A stretch of 64,000 nucleotides of DNA from CAVRUD01 sp963724285 (GTDB taxonomy: Bacteria; Chloroflexota; Chloroflexia; Thermomicrobiales; UBA6265): NCBI GenBank assembly GCA_963724285.1, contig CAVRUD010000005.1, positions 62,001 to 126,000 of the forward strand. The letters are read 5' to 3'. Each line of letters opens with the position of its first letter. Position 1 is the stretch's first letter. Shown piece after piece: positions 35,731 through 44,562 of this stretch. The notes below the pieces were generated by a model, which worked only from the letters and a program-made list of their open reading frames with translations, ran no database searches and had not been told where the DNA came from. A program made the position numbers and the translations under genes.

Positions 35731-35938
35731 CCTTGCCGGGGATATGTCGTGACACGCCACGCCGCGCCCGCCAGGAACGCTGAACCCGTGCCCACCGTCC
35801 AGCCCAAACCAACGTCTCAACTGGCCCCTCGGACGCATTGCGAGTAGGATTGCCGGCCGAACGGGGCGATCGCCGGACCATTTGGCCGGTCCTGCCGGTT
35901 GGCTACCGGGCCGTCCCATCCGGGGTTCGGGGAACGTC

Positions 35939-36778
35939 GTGCGAGATTCGAACCATCTGAATCAACCCACCTTCGGGCAAGGGATCGTCGTAAGCGCCGG
36001 CGTTGCGCTGGCGGTCTTTGTCCTATCGTTCCTTGCATACGGCGAGCAGACCGATCCCGATATCCCCGCCACCGCCACCACCGATCTCCTCTACTGGGGC
36101 ATCTCCATCATCGTCATCGCGGTTGCGGGCTACGGCGCTCAGTACGCCGAACGGTCAGCCACCATTGCCGCGGCGGCGGTGGGCCATGCCCGGCCACGAG
36201 CGACGGTCGCCTCCGCCTGGGCCGTCCCGGCGGTCTCGACAATGGCGGCAGTCCTCCTGGTTGCCACCTACCACAACCGCTGGATGTTCGCCGTCGGCCC
36301 GCTCGTCGCCTTCTTCGGCACCGCAGGATCGCTGCTCTCCCGCGACCTCCTGGATGACGCCGGGGATACTACCCATCGGGCAGCGACGACGATCCACACC
36401 CTGGTCATCCACGTCGCCGCCTTCCTGGCCTTGGGCATCATCTACTACAACAAGTTCCCGCTCTGGATCGGTCTGCCGCTCGTGGCGGGTGTAGCGGCCG
36501 TCCTGGTGTTGGAAACGCTCGAACGAGCCAGCGTCCTCCCGGTGAAGCGGATCGGCTACGCTGCCCTCGGTGGGCTTGCCGTGGCGGAAGCGCTCATCGC
36601 CGTCAACTGGTGGCAAACCCACGGATGGACCGGCGGGGCCGTCCTCCTCGTCGCGTTTTACCTGGCCGCCGGCGTCATCCTGGCCCGCTCCCAACGCCTG
36701 ATGATCCGGTCGCGCGATCTGGTCGAGTTCGGCCTCGTCAGCGTTGTGGCCCTGGTGATTCTCGCCGCCGCGGCGTAG
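35939..36778 (+). CDS. multi-pass membrane protein of unknown function
   Basis: About 279 aa with seven or so hydrophobic helices, starting with GIVVSAGVALAVFVLSFLAY and including LLYWGISIIVIAVAGYG, LVIHVAAFLALGIIYY, LPLVAGVAAVLVLETL, and a final VEFGLVSVVALVILAAA. No family is recognised. The GTG at 35939 is chosen because GGGGA precedes it and the upstream part of the frame is Pro/Gly-rich without hydrophobic character. It is followed within 50 bp by a small gene and then rarA. Confidence 0.7.
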   Translation: MRDSNHLNQPTFGQGIVVSAGVALAVFVLSFLAYGEQTDPDIPATATTDLLYWGISIIVIAVAGYGAQYAERSATIAAAAVGHARPRATVASAWAVPAVSTMAAVLLVATYHNRWMFAVGPLVAFFGTAGSLLSRDLLDDAGDTTHRAATTIHTLVIHVAAFLALGIIYYNKFPLWIGLPLVAGVAAVLVLETLERASVLPVKRIGYAALGGLAVAEALIAVNWWQTHGWTGGAVLLVAFYLAAGVILARSQRLMIRSRDLVEFGLVSVVALVILAAAA

Positions 36779-36823
36779 CTTTTCTTGCGACAGACCATTG
36801 CCCCGCCCGCCGAGGAGAACACC

Positions 36824-37009
36824 GTGCCGGCTTCGCCTTCCGCCAGTTCACATCGATCCGACTACAAGGCGCTCGACGAGCTCGATCGGCTCGAAGAGCT
36901 GCTCGAGGAGATGGACGAACTCGGCGTTTCCTCCCGCGACGAGGTCGAGCAGCGCATCGCGTCGCTGGAAGCGCTCATCCCCGATCTCGACGACGAGCCG
37001 GACGCCTGA
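36824..37009 (+). CDS. small acidic coiled-coil protein
   Basis: 61 aa, almost entirely Glu/Asp/Leu-rich helix (DELDRLEELLEEMDELGVSS and EVEQRIASLEALIPDLDDEP). It probably forms a short coiled coil. GAGGAG lies 6 bases before the GTG at 36824. It ends 3 bases before rarA and is likely in the same transcript. No family is recognised. Confidence 0.6.
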   Translation: MPASPSASSHRSDYKALDELDRLEELLEEMDELGVSSRDEVEQRIASLEALIPDLDDEPDA

Positions 37010-37012
37010 CCG

Positions 37013-38415
37013 TTGACCAGCTTGGACCTTTTTGAGGCCAACCGGCGCGAGCAGATGGCGAGCAAGGCACCGCTCGCCACCCGGATGCGCCCTCGCACCC
37101 TCGACCAACTCGTCGGCCAGGATAACCTGATCGGTGAGGGCACCCTCCTCCGCCGAGCAATCGAGCAAGACCGGCTCTCGTCGCTCATCCTCTGGGGACC
37201 ACCGGGCTCAGGAAAACCACCCTCGCCCGGATCGTGGCCTCGACGACCAAGGCCCACTTCGCCAGCCTGAGCGCCGTCACCTCCGGTGTGGCCGATCTGC
37301 GCGCGGCGATCAAGGAGGCGGCCGACCGCCTCGGCATGCACGGCCAGCGCACCGTCCTGTTCATCGACGAGATCCACCGCTTCAACAAGGCCCAACAAGA
37401 CGCCATCCTGCCCCACGTCGAGGACGGTACCGTCATTCTGATCGGGGCGACGACAGAAAACCCGTCGTTCGAGGTGAATTCGGCGCTGCTGTCCCGGTCC
37501 CGGGTGATCGTCCTGCGCTCTTTGGGCGACGACGACGTCCGCGTCGTGCTGGAGCGCGCGCTGGCGGACCAGGACGTGGGCCTGGGCAACGAAAACCTGT
37601 CGATCGACGACGAGGCGCTCAACCTCCTCGTCAACCTGGCCAACGGCGACGCCCGGTTTGCCCTCAATACGTTGGAGTTGGCCGCTACTGGAACGGGATA
37701 CGCCGAAGACCGCCGCATCACGGCCGAACTCGTCGCCGAAGCTGCCCAACGCCGGGCAGCGACCTACGACAAGGGCGGCGACGACCACTTCGACGCGATC
37801 TCAGCCCTGCACAAGACGATGCGCGGCTCTGATCCGGATGCCGCCCTCTACTGGCTGGCCCGGATGCTCGACCGTGGCGACGACCCGCTCTATGTCGCCC
37901 GCCGCCTGGTCCGGTTCGCCAGCGAGGACATCGGTCTCGCCGATCCCCGGGCTCTCCAGGTCGCGATGGCCGCCCAACAGGCGGTCCATTTCATCGGCTT
38001 GCCGGAAGGAGCGTTGGCCCTGGCGGAGCTCGTCGTCTACCTCTCAATGGCCCCGAAAAGTAACGCGATCTATCGCGCCTACGGGGCGGCACAGGCCGAC
38101 GTGGCGAACACGCGCAACGACCCCGTCCCGACCCACCTGCGCAACGCTCCCACCGCGCTCATGAAAGCCCAGGGATACGGCGAGGGTTACCGCTACGCCC
38201 ACGACTTCGAGGGCGGCGTCGTTGCCCAACAGAATCTTCCTGAGAATCTCGCCGGCCGGCGCTACTATGAGCCGACCGACCGCGGTGAGGAGGCCGAAAT
38301 CGCTCACCGGCTCAAGAAGATTCGCGCCGTCTACGCCGCCGGTGATCCGGCCTCGGCGATTCCCAACACAGGCAACAGTGCACCCGGATCACCGCCCCAA
38401 AGGAAACGAGAATGA
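37013..38415 (+). pseudogene. rarA: replication-associated recombination protein A, frameshifted at Walker A
   Basis: RarA/MgsA-family AAA+ ATPase acting at stalled replication forks, about 467 aa when corrected. The N-terminal frame (PLATRMRPRTLDQLVGQDNL) reaches LILWGPPGSGK and then leaves phase. The correct continuation (TTLARIVASTTKAHFASLSA) is in the next frame and runs to 38415, with Walker B VLFIDEIHRFNKAQQDAILP and sensor GATTENPSFEVNSALLSR. Loss of one A from the run at 37213-37216 (GGAAAAACC expected) explains it. The lesion hits a homopolymer, so sequencing error is likely. Its stop overlaps rph by 4 bases. Confidence 0.9.
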
Positions 38416-39155
38416 CCCTGATCACATGGCCAACACGGCGCGATGATCGCGATCCGGAGTCGCTGCGGAAGCTCGAAATCATCCCCGGCGCGGTTCCCTA
38501 CGCCGAAGGGTCGGCCTTGATCAAGCTGGGCGATACCCACGTGCTCTGCGCCGCCACCATCGACGAGAACGTTCCCAGGTGGTTGCACAACAAGGGCCGG
38601 GGGTGGGTCACCGCCGAATACGCGATGCTGCCCCGGGCCACCAAGAGCCGCACGCAGCGGGCGACCGCCTCCGGAAAGCAAGACGGCCGCGCCGTCGAAA
38701 TCCAACGCCTGATCGGCCGCTCCCTTCGGGCCGTGACCAACATGGAGGCTCTCGGCGAGCGCCAGATCATCATTGATTGCGATGTGATCCAGGCCGACGC
38801 CGGGACTCGCTGTGCCGCGATCTCCGGGGGATATGTCGCGCTGGCCCTGGCCTGCCGTAAGCTCCTCGCCGAGCGCAAGATCAAGCGCAACCCGCTCGAG
38901 TCCGCCGTCGCGGCGATCAGCGTCGGCGTGGTTAGGGGCGTCCCACTCCTCGACCTCGATTACCCCGAGGACAGCGCCGCCGATGTCGACTTCAACGTCG
39001 TCATGACGGACCAGCACACCTTCGTCGAAATTCAGGGAACGGCAGAAGGCGCCCCGTTTACCCCAGGAACACTCGAGGACATGCTCGCCCTGGCTAGTAC
39101 CGGCCTCGACGAGATCTTCGCCACACAAGCCGCTGCCATAAACGCCGGTTCCTAA
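38412..39155 (+). CDS. rph: ribonuclease PH
   Basis: 247 aa, the usual size. Phosphorolytic 3'-5' exonuclease that trims tRNA 3' ends. Signatures: YAEGSALIKLGDTHVLCAAT, AEYAMLPRATKSRTQRATAS, SLRAVTNMEALGERQIIIDC, VIQADAGTRCAAISGGYVAL and DYPEDSAADVDFNVVM. The start overlaps the rarA stop. Confidence 0.96.
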   Translation: MTLITWPTRRDDRDPESLRKLEIIPGAVPYAEGSALIKLGDTHVLCAATIDENVPRWLHNKGRGWVTAEYAMLPRATKSRTQRATASGKQDGRAVEIQRLIGRSLRAVTNMEALGERQIIIDCDVIQADAGTRCAAISGGYVALALACRKLLAERKIKRNPLESAVAAISVGVVRGVPLLDLDYPEDSAADVDFNVVMTDQHTFVEIQGTAEGAPFTPGTLEDMLALASTGLDEIFATQAAAINAGS

Positions 39156-40193
39156 CTATAGCCAGGCAGCGATTTCGATCAGGGCACGCTTCAACGCGTC
39201 GGTGCTTTCGGGGTTCACGGCGCTGATGCGGAAGTACTCGGTCAGCCGAGGGTCCGCCGGCCGGTGAACGCGGATGTCGCGTTCGGCCAACTCCCGTGCG
39301 ATATCGGCAGCCGTCCCCCGCTCCACTCGCGCCAGGACGAAGTTCGCGGCTGAGGGCGTTGGCCGCACGACGTTCAACTTACGCAGCATGCGGAAGAGCC
39401 GGGACCGCTCCTCCCGCACCCGGGCAGCCGTCGCCCGCACATACTCGAGGTCGTCCAACGTGGCGCCGGCGGCCAGGACCGCGCCCATCGCGACACCGCC
39501 GGGGCGGATGTAGCTCCGGAGATCACTCACGACTGCCGGCGGGGCAATGGCATAGCCAAACGGCAATCCCGCCAGTCCGGCCCAGGTTTCGTAGCTCTGG
39601 AGTACCACCAGGTTGTCGAACTCACGCACCAGCGGAGCGAATGACCGCCCGCCATACCCCGCGTGGCGCTCATCGACGACGACCAGCCCACAGCGCCGGG
39701 TCAGGCGGACGAGCGATTGATTGCCGAGCAGCGTCCCCGACGGGTCGTTGGGGTGCTGCACATACGCCATCGATTCGGAGGGCAGGGATCCCAGATCCCC
39801 TACCGCCACCTCGAGGCCAAACCAACCCGCCCGGGGGAAGCGCTCGACATCGACGCCGAACCGTCCTGCCCGCTCCGCCATCGTGGGATCAGTCGGTGGG
39901 AAAACCAGTAAAGGTCCACGTGACTGCTGCCGCAGCAGGAGCGCTTCGAGGATCTCGGTAAGTCCGTTGCCCAGAAGCAGGGCCTCGGGAGGATGCCCGA
40001 CCTCGTTGGCGAGGCGGAGATGGAGGCGGAGTTCACGGTCGGAAGCGGGTAGATGGAGTTCGTCCGAACCGGCGAGCGCTTCCTGGACAAAGATCGACGG
40101 ACCGTATGGATTGGTATGGAGATCCATCCTGATCGGCCGTTCGACCATAAGTGCGCGGCGCGGCGTCGCCAATCGCGGACGAGTGCGGCTCAT
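39156..40193 (-). CDS. HisC/CobD-like fold-type I aminotransferase without the usual PLP lysine
   Basis: 345 aa. The fold is that of histidinol-phosphate aminotransferases: RMDLHTNPYGPSIFVQ, LLLGNGLTEILEALLL, VQHPNDPSGTLLG, CGLVVVDERHAGYGG, then GLAGLPFGYAIAP and ANFVLARVERG. The segment before GLAGLPFGY reads LQSYETWA, where the family has S-K-x-[FY]-G-L-A-G; I find no lysine there to bind PLP. The protein may therefore be non-catalytic or use another residue. Its ATG overlaps the stop of the phosphoesterase gene by 4 bases, and the two form one unit. Confidence 0.82.
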   Translation of the reverse strand: MSRTRPRLATPRRALMVERPIRMDLHTNPYGPSIFVQEALAGSDELHLPASDRELRLHLRLANEVGHPPEALLLGNGLTEILEALLLRQQSRGPLLVFPPTDPTMAERAGRFGVDVERFPRAGWFGLEVAVGDLGSLPSESMAYVQHPNDPSGTLLGNQSLVRLTRRCGLVVVDERHAGYGGRSFAPLVREFDNLVVLQSYETWAGLAGLPFGYAIAPPAVVSDLRSYIRPGGVAMGAVLAAGATLDDLEYVRATAARVREERSRLFRMLRKLNVVRPTPSAANFVLARVERGTAADIARELAERDIRVHRPADPRLTEYFRISAVNPESTDALKRALIEIAAWL

Positions 40194-41011
40194 GCCTTTT
40201 GCCTGACCACTTCCCAACCGACCTGTTCGTGCGAATCGGGCAGGCGCATCGGAAGTTCGATGATCGTAGGCCCACCTGTGACAGGCACAGCCACGTTGCG
40301 CACGGGTGTACCGCCAAGGGTGCTTCCGTGCGTATTGCCGAGGTGGGCGTGACCGTGGATCACCAGATCGATTGCGTGGCGGTCGATCACCTTAGCCAGT
40401 TCACTGTTGCCAAGCATCCAATATTTCACCGGCGGCTCATCGCCGAGCGTCGTCGCCGTGGGCGAGTAGTGCATAACGACGATTTTGACATCAGAGTGCA
40501 ACGCTTCGATTGCCTGCTCCAGGCGGGCAGCTTCCCGCCTGGCGCGAATGGCCACTGCCTGCGAGATGCGAAACGTCGGCCCGACCGGCCCTTCGTTTGG
40601 CCAGAACCCGCCGCCGTACCCACCGACACCGGCAAACCCGACGGAGCAGCTCCCATTGAGTGTTGGCAGTGTCGTGGCATGGCCGTCGAGCAAGGTCACA
40701 CCCACGTTCTCCAGAATCCGGCGAAAGGCCGAACGGCGCAGACAGCGACGATCGTGATTGCCAAGGACCGCAATGATCGGCAAGTTGAGGTCACGGAAAA
40801 CGTCCGCGGCGAGTTCGACTTCGGGGAGCCTGCCCTGATCGGTAATGTCGCCCGCGATGACGAGGACATCGGCTCGCTGGGCGATGCCGACGAGCGACTC
40901 CGCCAGATCCGGCGGAAACTCGGTCTTGAGGTGCATATCGCCAATTGCGGCGATCCGGATTCCCACGTTCCTGGCTCTCCCAGCCGGCGCGCCGCCGTCA
41001 CCCGTTCCCAT
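40190..41011 (-). CDS. calcineurin-like metallophosphoesterase
   Basis: 273 aa from the ATG at 41011; the frame is open to 41119. Metal motifs: IRIAAIGDMHLKTEF (DxH), VLVIAGDITDQGR (GDxxDxG), IAVLGNHDRR (GNHD), IVVMHYSPTA and IDLVIHGHAHLGNTHGS (GHAH). It differs from the phosphoesterase at 25980 in the GNHD and GHAH motifs. Such proteins hydrolyse nucleotides or phospholipid headgroups. It is coupled to the HisC-like gene downstream. Confidence 0.88.
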   Translation of the reverse strand: MGTGDGGAPAGRARNVGIRIAAIGDMHLKTEFPPDLAESLVGIAQRADVLVIAGDITDQGRLPEVELAADVFRDLNLPIIAVLGNHDRRCLRRSAFRRILENVGVTLLDGHATTLPTLNGSCSVGFAGVGGYGGGFWPNEGPVGPTFRISQAVAIRARREAARLEQAIEALHSDVKIVVMHYSPTATTLGDEPPVKYWMLGNSELAKVIDRHAIDLVIHGHAHLGNTHGSTLGGTPVRNVAVPVTGGPTIIELPMRLPDSHEQVGWEVVRQKA

Positions 41012-41139
41012 AGGCTCAGTGTACCGCGTCTCCGGCCATGACCCGCCTATGCGAACGGCCAAACTAGCGAGGCATCCTGCCTTGTACGTATACTCGGCGC
41101 ACACACCAGTTGCCCACAAGATCGAGGACGGAGCATTCG

Positions 41140-42345
41140 GTGGGGTTACGCACGCGACATTGCCATGTCATCTTGATAGCGGTCGCTTCCCTGGTTTGGA
41201 GTGCTTTCCCAGGACTCCACCTCGCACGCGCCAGCGCTCAAACTCTTCCCCAGCTGCCCGAGGTATCGGCCAAGGCCGCCTTCGTCCGGGATATCTCGGC
41301 AGGTGTCGACCTTTACGACCTCAACGGCGATGAACGCCTCTCCGCCGGCAGCACGATCAAGATCGCGACCGCGATCGTCACCAGGACGACGGTCGACCTG
41401 GATGACGAGGTGCTGATCGTCGAGTCCGATCCGGTCGAAGAGGGGTACTCGACGATGGACCTGCTCGTTGGCGACACACTGACTGTCGAGCAACTGCTTC
41501 TGGGCCTGCTCATCCCGTCCGGTGGCGATGCCGCCAAGGCGCTCGGACGGTTTGCCGGCGCAACCCTGCTGGGCTTAGATCCTGCGACGGTCGATCCTGA
41601 GCAGGCCACAGTCCGTTTTGTTGAAGAGATGAACGGATTGGTCCGCGACCTCGGCCTGGAGAATACGCAGTTCGTCAATCCGGACGGGCGTGACGCCGCG
41701 GACCAATTCACCAGCGCCCGCGACCTAACCATCATCGCGACCGAGTTCATGAAGGACGACAGCCTGCGCGAAATGGTTGCCATGCCCGACTACGAGTTCG
41801 TCTCTCCGGGCGGCAATACCTACACAAAGCCGAACACCAACGAACTGCTCGCGGAGCCGGGCGTCATCGGCATCAAGACCGGCTCCGAAGCCCAGGCCGG
41901 CGCCTGCTTGATTCTGGCCAGCGAGTTCGGCGCGAATGTGGTGATCACTGTCGTTCTCGGAAGCGACCTGGCGTACGACGAGGAGACATCGGAGAAAACG
42001 GTTGATCTCCGCTACGACGACGCCCGCGAGATCCTGGCCGGACTTGAAGCGGATTACCGCTGGGTTGCGGTCGACGACCCGGCGACCGTCCCGGGGCTGG
42101 AGGACGCGCTGTTTGCCTGGCAGGTGACGATGCGTGATGGGCCAGAACTTGTGATGCCGGCCTCCGGCGACGAGGACCTAACCTTCCGCCTCCGGCTTGG
42201 CGCACCGGGCGAACCCGAGCAGGAAGTGGGCCGCGTGCTATTCTTCGCCGGGTCCACGCAAGTTGGCGAGCGACCCCTTTTCAGGCGACATCGGCACAGG
42301 CTGGACACTCGACACCGAGAGCCGCCTAGCCCCCGTTCGCACTAA
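41140..42345 (+). CDS. D-alanyl-D-alanine carboxypeptidase (serine-type, PBP5-like)
   Basis: 401 aa with a Sec signal peptide (VILIAVASLVWSAFPGLHLA). The penicillin-binding SxxK motif is LSAGSTIKIATAIV, SxN-like is SGGDAAKALGR, and KTG is VIGIKTGSEAQAG. Exported and trims peptidoglycan pentapeptides. The GTG at 41140 has GGAG upstream. The last 20 residues of this frame (after QVGERPLF) are unusually Arg/His-rich, while a neighbouring frame reads SGDIGTGWTLDTESRLAPV, so a small frameshift near 42285 is possible. Confidence 0.85.
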   Translation: MGLRTRHCHVILIAVASLVWSAFPGLHLARASAQTLPQLPEVSAKAAFVRDISAGVDLYDLNGDERLSAGSTIKIATAIVTRTTVDLDDEVLIVESDPVEEGYSTMDLLVGDTLTVEQLLLGLLIPSGGDAAKALGRFAGATLLGLDPATVDPEQATVRFVEEMNGLVRDLGLENTQFVNPDGRDAADQFTSARDLTIIATEFMKDDSLREMVAMPDYEFVSPGGNTYTKPNTNELLAEPGVIGIKTGSEAQAGACLILASEFGANVVITVVLGSDLAYDEETSEKTVDLRYDDAREILAGLEADYRWVAVDDPATVPGLEDALFAWQVTMRDGPELVMPASGDEDLTFRLRLGAPGEPEQEVGRVLFFAGSTQVGERPLFRRHRHRLDTRHREPPSPRSH

Positions 42346-42368
42346 CCGACTCCCCAAGGAGACGCATC

Positions 42369-43967
42369 ATGGAGCGCCTGCAGCGGGTCATGGCCGCCCG
42401 CGGCAGCGGGTCTCGCCGGTCAGCGGAAGCGCTGATCGTTGCCGGCCGTGTCCAGGTCGATGGCAAAGTCGTGACCGAACTCGGCACCCGGGTCGATCCG
42501 GCCACCGCCGAAATTCGCATTGATGGCAAGATCCTGCGGCCCCAGCGGCCGCGGGTCATCATGCTCAACAAGCCGACAGGATTCATCACCACGGTCAACG
42601 ACGAGCGCGAACGCCGGACAGTAATGGAACTCGTCAACGTCGCGGAGCGCGTCTATCCGGTTGGCCGCCTCGATCGCGATACCGAGGGATTGCTGCTCTT
42701 CACCAACGACGGTGACGTCGCCAACCGGGTGATGCACCCCCGGTATAAGCTGGCGAAGGAATATCAGGTCCTTACCCGAGCTCGACCCACAGACATGACA
42801 CTGCAACGGGTTCGCGAGGGTTTCGAGATCGACGGCCAGAAAGTCGTCCCGGCCGAGTTCCGGATTCTCCGTCAGACCAGGGAAGGGCTCGTCCTCAAAA
42901 TCGTGGTCCACCAGGGCCTCTACCACGTCGTACGCCGCTTGATGCAGAACGTGGGGATCCCGGTCGATGGACTACGGCGCGTCCGCATCGGCCCGGTCAG
43001 CATCGAGGGTATTGCGGTCGGGGCGTGGCGCGACCTTACCCCGGGTGAACTCAGCCAGTTGCTTCAAGCCGTTCATCTAGACGATGAATCGGACAACGAG
43101 GTCGGCGTCTATCCATCCTGGCGCCAATCGCGCAATCGATCCCGCGTCAGGCCATCACTGGCCCGCCGGCAGACGCCTGAGGCAATCGAATCAGCGCCAG
43201 TGCCCAGAACGCCGCCGGTCCGTCCGGCGCCTCAGGCCAGGACACCCCACCGGCGAGCGCCGTCTCCAGCCACCAACCGGAGGCACGGCGAAAGTCCGTC
43301 ACCTCCTGCCGTTGCTGGGCAGGAGCGACTGCCCACCGGCGATGTTTGGCTGGTCGGCGACCGGACCCCTCCGGGGCAATCTAGCGGCCGACATCGGCAG
43401 GAACGATCCGACGGCGAACATCGTTACCAGGGGAGAGGACGCGACAACCGCTCCGGATTGCGGACTGATGGACCCCCTCATCACGGTGGTACCCAGGACC
43501 GGGGCCACGGTAAGGGTCGGACCGAGGCCGAACCAGACGGGAAATCAACCGGGCGCGGCCGGCGACAGTATGGGGACAAAAGCAGCGACACAACTCGGCG
43601 ATCGGCCGCCGATCTCGATCGGATGGGCCAGCGCCACGGTCGATCCCGGAAACCGCCTCAATCTGGGCACCAGGCCCGCGGAGAGCAACGACCTCATGGA
43701 GGAGAGCAACAGGAAGGCGGTCACGGCCGCGCGCACGGCAAGCACAGTGGAACCAAACACCGCCCACCGCACGCCGGTAGGCCGGGACGGCGGCCGCGAG
43801 CAGTCGACGCCGACCGGCGCGAACAGGATTCCCGGAAGACTCGACCAGCCGGATCGGCCGAACCGACCGGATCACCGCCACGTGATCGCCATCGACGGGG
43901 CCGCGGCGGCGGGAAAGACGACGGTGGCGCGCGACCTCGCCGCCCGCCTGAAGGTGACACTGTTTGA
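42369..43967 (+). CDS. RluB/RsuA-type rRNA pseudouridine synthase with long disordered tail
   Basis: 532 aa; residues about 1-245 are a complete RsuA-family enzyme: an S4 domain (MERLQRVMAARGSGSRRSAE), the catalytic Asp in YPVGRLDRDTEGLLLFTNDG, and LYHVVRRLMQNVGIPVDGLR. The remaining roughly 285 residues are low-complexity, rich in Arg, Gly, His, Pro and Gln, and lack any fold; such basic tails probably contact rRNA. AAGGAGA precedes the ATG. The tail-coding region runs 86 bp into cmk. Tail reading frame could include undetected indels. Confidence 0.85.
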   Translation: MERLQRVMAARGSGSRRSAEALIVAGRVQVDGKVVTELGTRVDPATAEIRIDGKILRPQRPRVIMLNKPTGFITTVNDERERRTVMELVNVAERVYPVGRLDRDTEGLLLFTNDGDVANRVMHPRYKLAKEYQVLTRARPTDMTLQRVREGFEIDGQKVVPAEFRILRQTREGLVLKIVVHQGLYHVVRRLMQNVGIPVDGLRRVRIGPVSIEGIAVGAWRDLTPGELSQLLQAVHLDDESDNEVGVYPSWRQSRNRSRVRPSLARRQTPEAIESAPVPRTPPVRPAPQARTPHRRAPSPATNRRHGESPSPPAVAGQERLPTGDVWLVGDRTPPGQSSGRHRQERSDGEHRYQGRGRDNRSGLRTDGPPHHGGTQDRGHGKGRTEAEPDGKSTGRGRRQYGDKSSDTTRRSAADLDRMGQRHGRSRKPPQSGHQARGEQRPHGGEQQEGGHGRAHGKHSGTKHRPPHAGRPGRRPRAVDADRREQDSRKTRPAGSAEPTGSPPRDRHRRGRGGGKDDGGARPRRPPEGDTV

Positions 43968-44562
43968 TACCGGTGTGCTCTACCGGGCGGTGACCCTGGC
44001 GGCCTTACAACGCTCAGTACCGCTCGACGACGCCGATCAGCTAGCCAAACTCTCCGCCAATCTCGATATCCGCATCGATCGCCCGACCGTGGATGACGGC
44101 CGCCTGTACGATGTCATCGTCGACGGTGTCGACGTGACCTGGGCGATCCGGGGCGCGGACGTCGACAAGCACGTGTCACACGTGTCTGCCCACGCTTCGG
44201 TGCGCCGGGCTCTCCTTCCCGTCCAGCGCGAGATCGCGGACGGCGCCTCGGTGGTCATGGTCGGGCGCGACATCGGCACCGTCGTCACCCCGACAGCCGG
44301 CGTGAAGATATTCTTGTCCGCCAGCCTGGAGGAGCGGGCACGTCGCCGTCATGCCGAACTGCGAGCCCGCGGGGAGGACGTGGACATGGACTTCATCGTC
44401 GCCGACCTCCAGCGCCGCGACGCGATCGACAGCGCCCGGGAGGCTTCGCCGCTCAAGGCCGCGGACGACGCCATCCTGGTCAACACCGATGGCCGTTCTG
44501 TCGATGACGTCGTCACCGAGATCGAGAGCGTCGTCCGCAACGCCTGGAGCAAGCTCGCGTGA
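43882..44562 (+). CDS. cmk: cytidylate kinase
   Basis: 226 aa from the GTG at 43882, matching the family length; the open frame upstream to 43084 overlaps the RluB tail and is not credible. P-loop VIAIDGAAAAGKTTVARDLA, the NMP-binding FDTGVLYRAVTLAAL, and the lid region LPVQREIADGASVVMVGRDI with GTVVTPTAGVKIFLSASLEER. Phosphorylates CMP and dCMP. It begins inside the end of the RluB-type gene and its stop overlaps plsC by 4 bases. Confidence 0.93.
   Translation: MIAIDGAAAAGKTTVARDLAARLKVTLFDTGVLYRAVTLAALQRSVPLDDADQLAKLSANLDIRIDRPTVDDGRLYDVIVDGVDVTWAIRGADVDKHVSHVSAHASVRRALLPVQREIADGASVVMVGRDIGTVVTPTAGVKIFLSASLEERARRRHAELRARGEDVDMDFIVADLQRRDAIDSAREASPLKAADDAILVNTDGRSVDDVVTEIESVVRNAWSKLA

Noticed and set aside
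43084..43881. A 266-codon N-terminal extension of cytidylate kinase
   Set aside because: It is the alternate frame of the RluB tail, has no motif, and the GTG at 43882 gives the normal kinase length.
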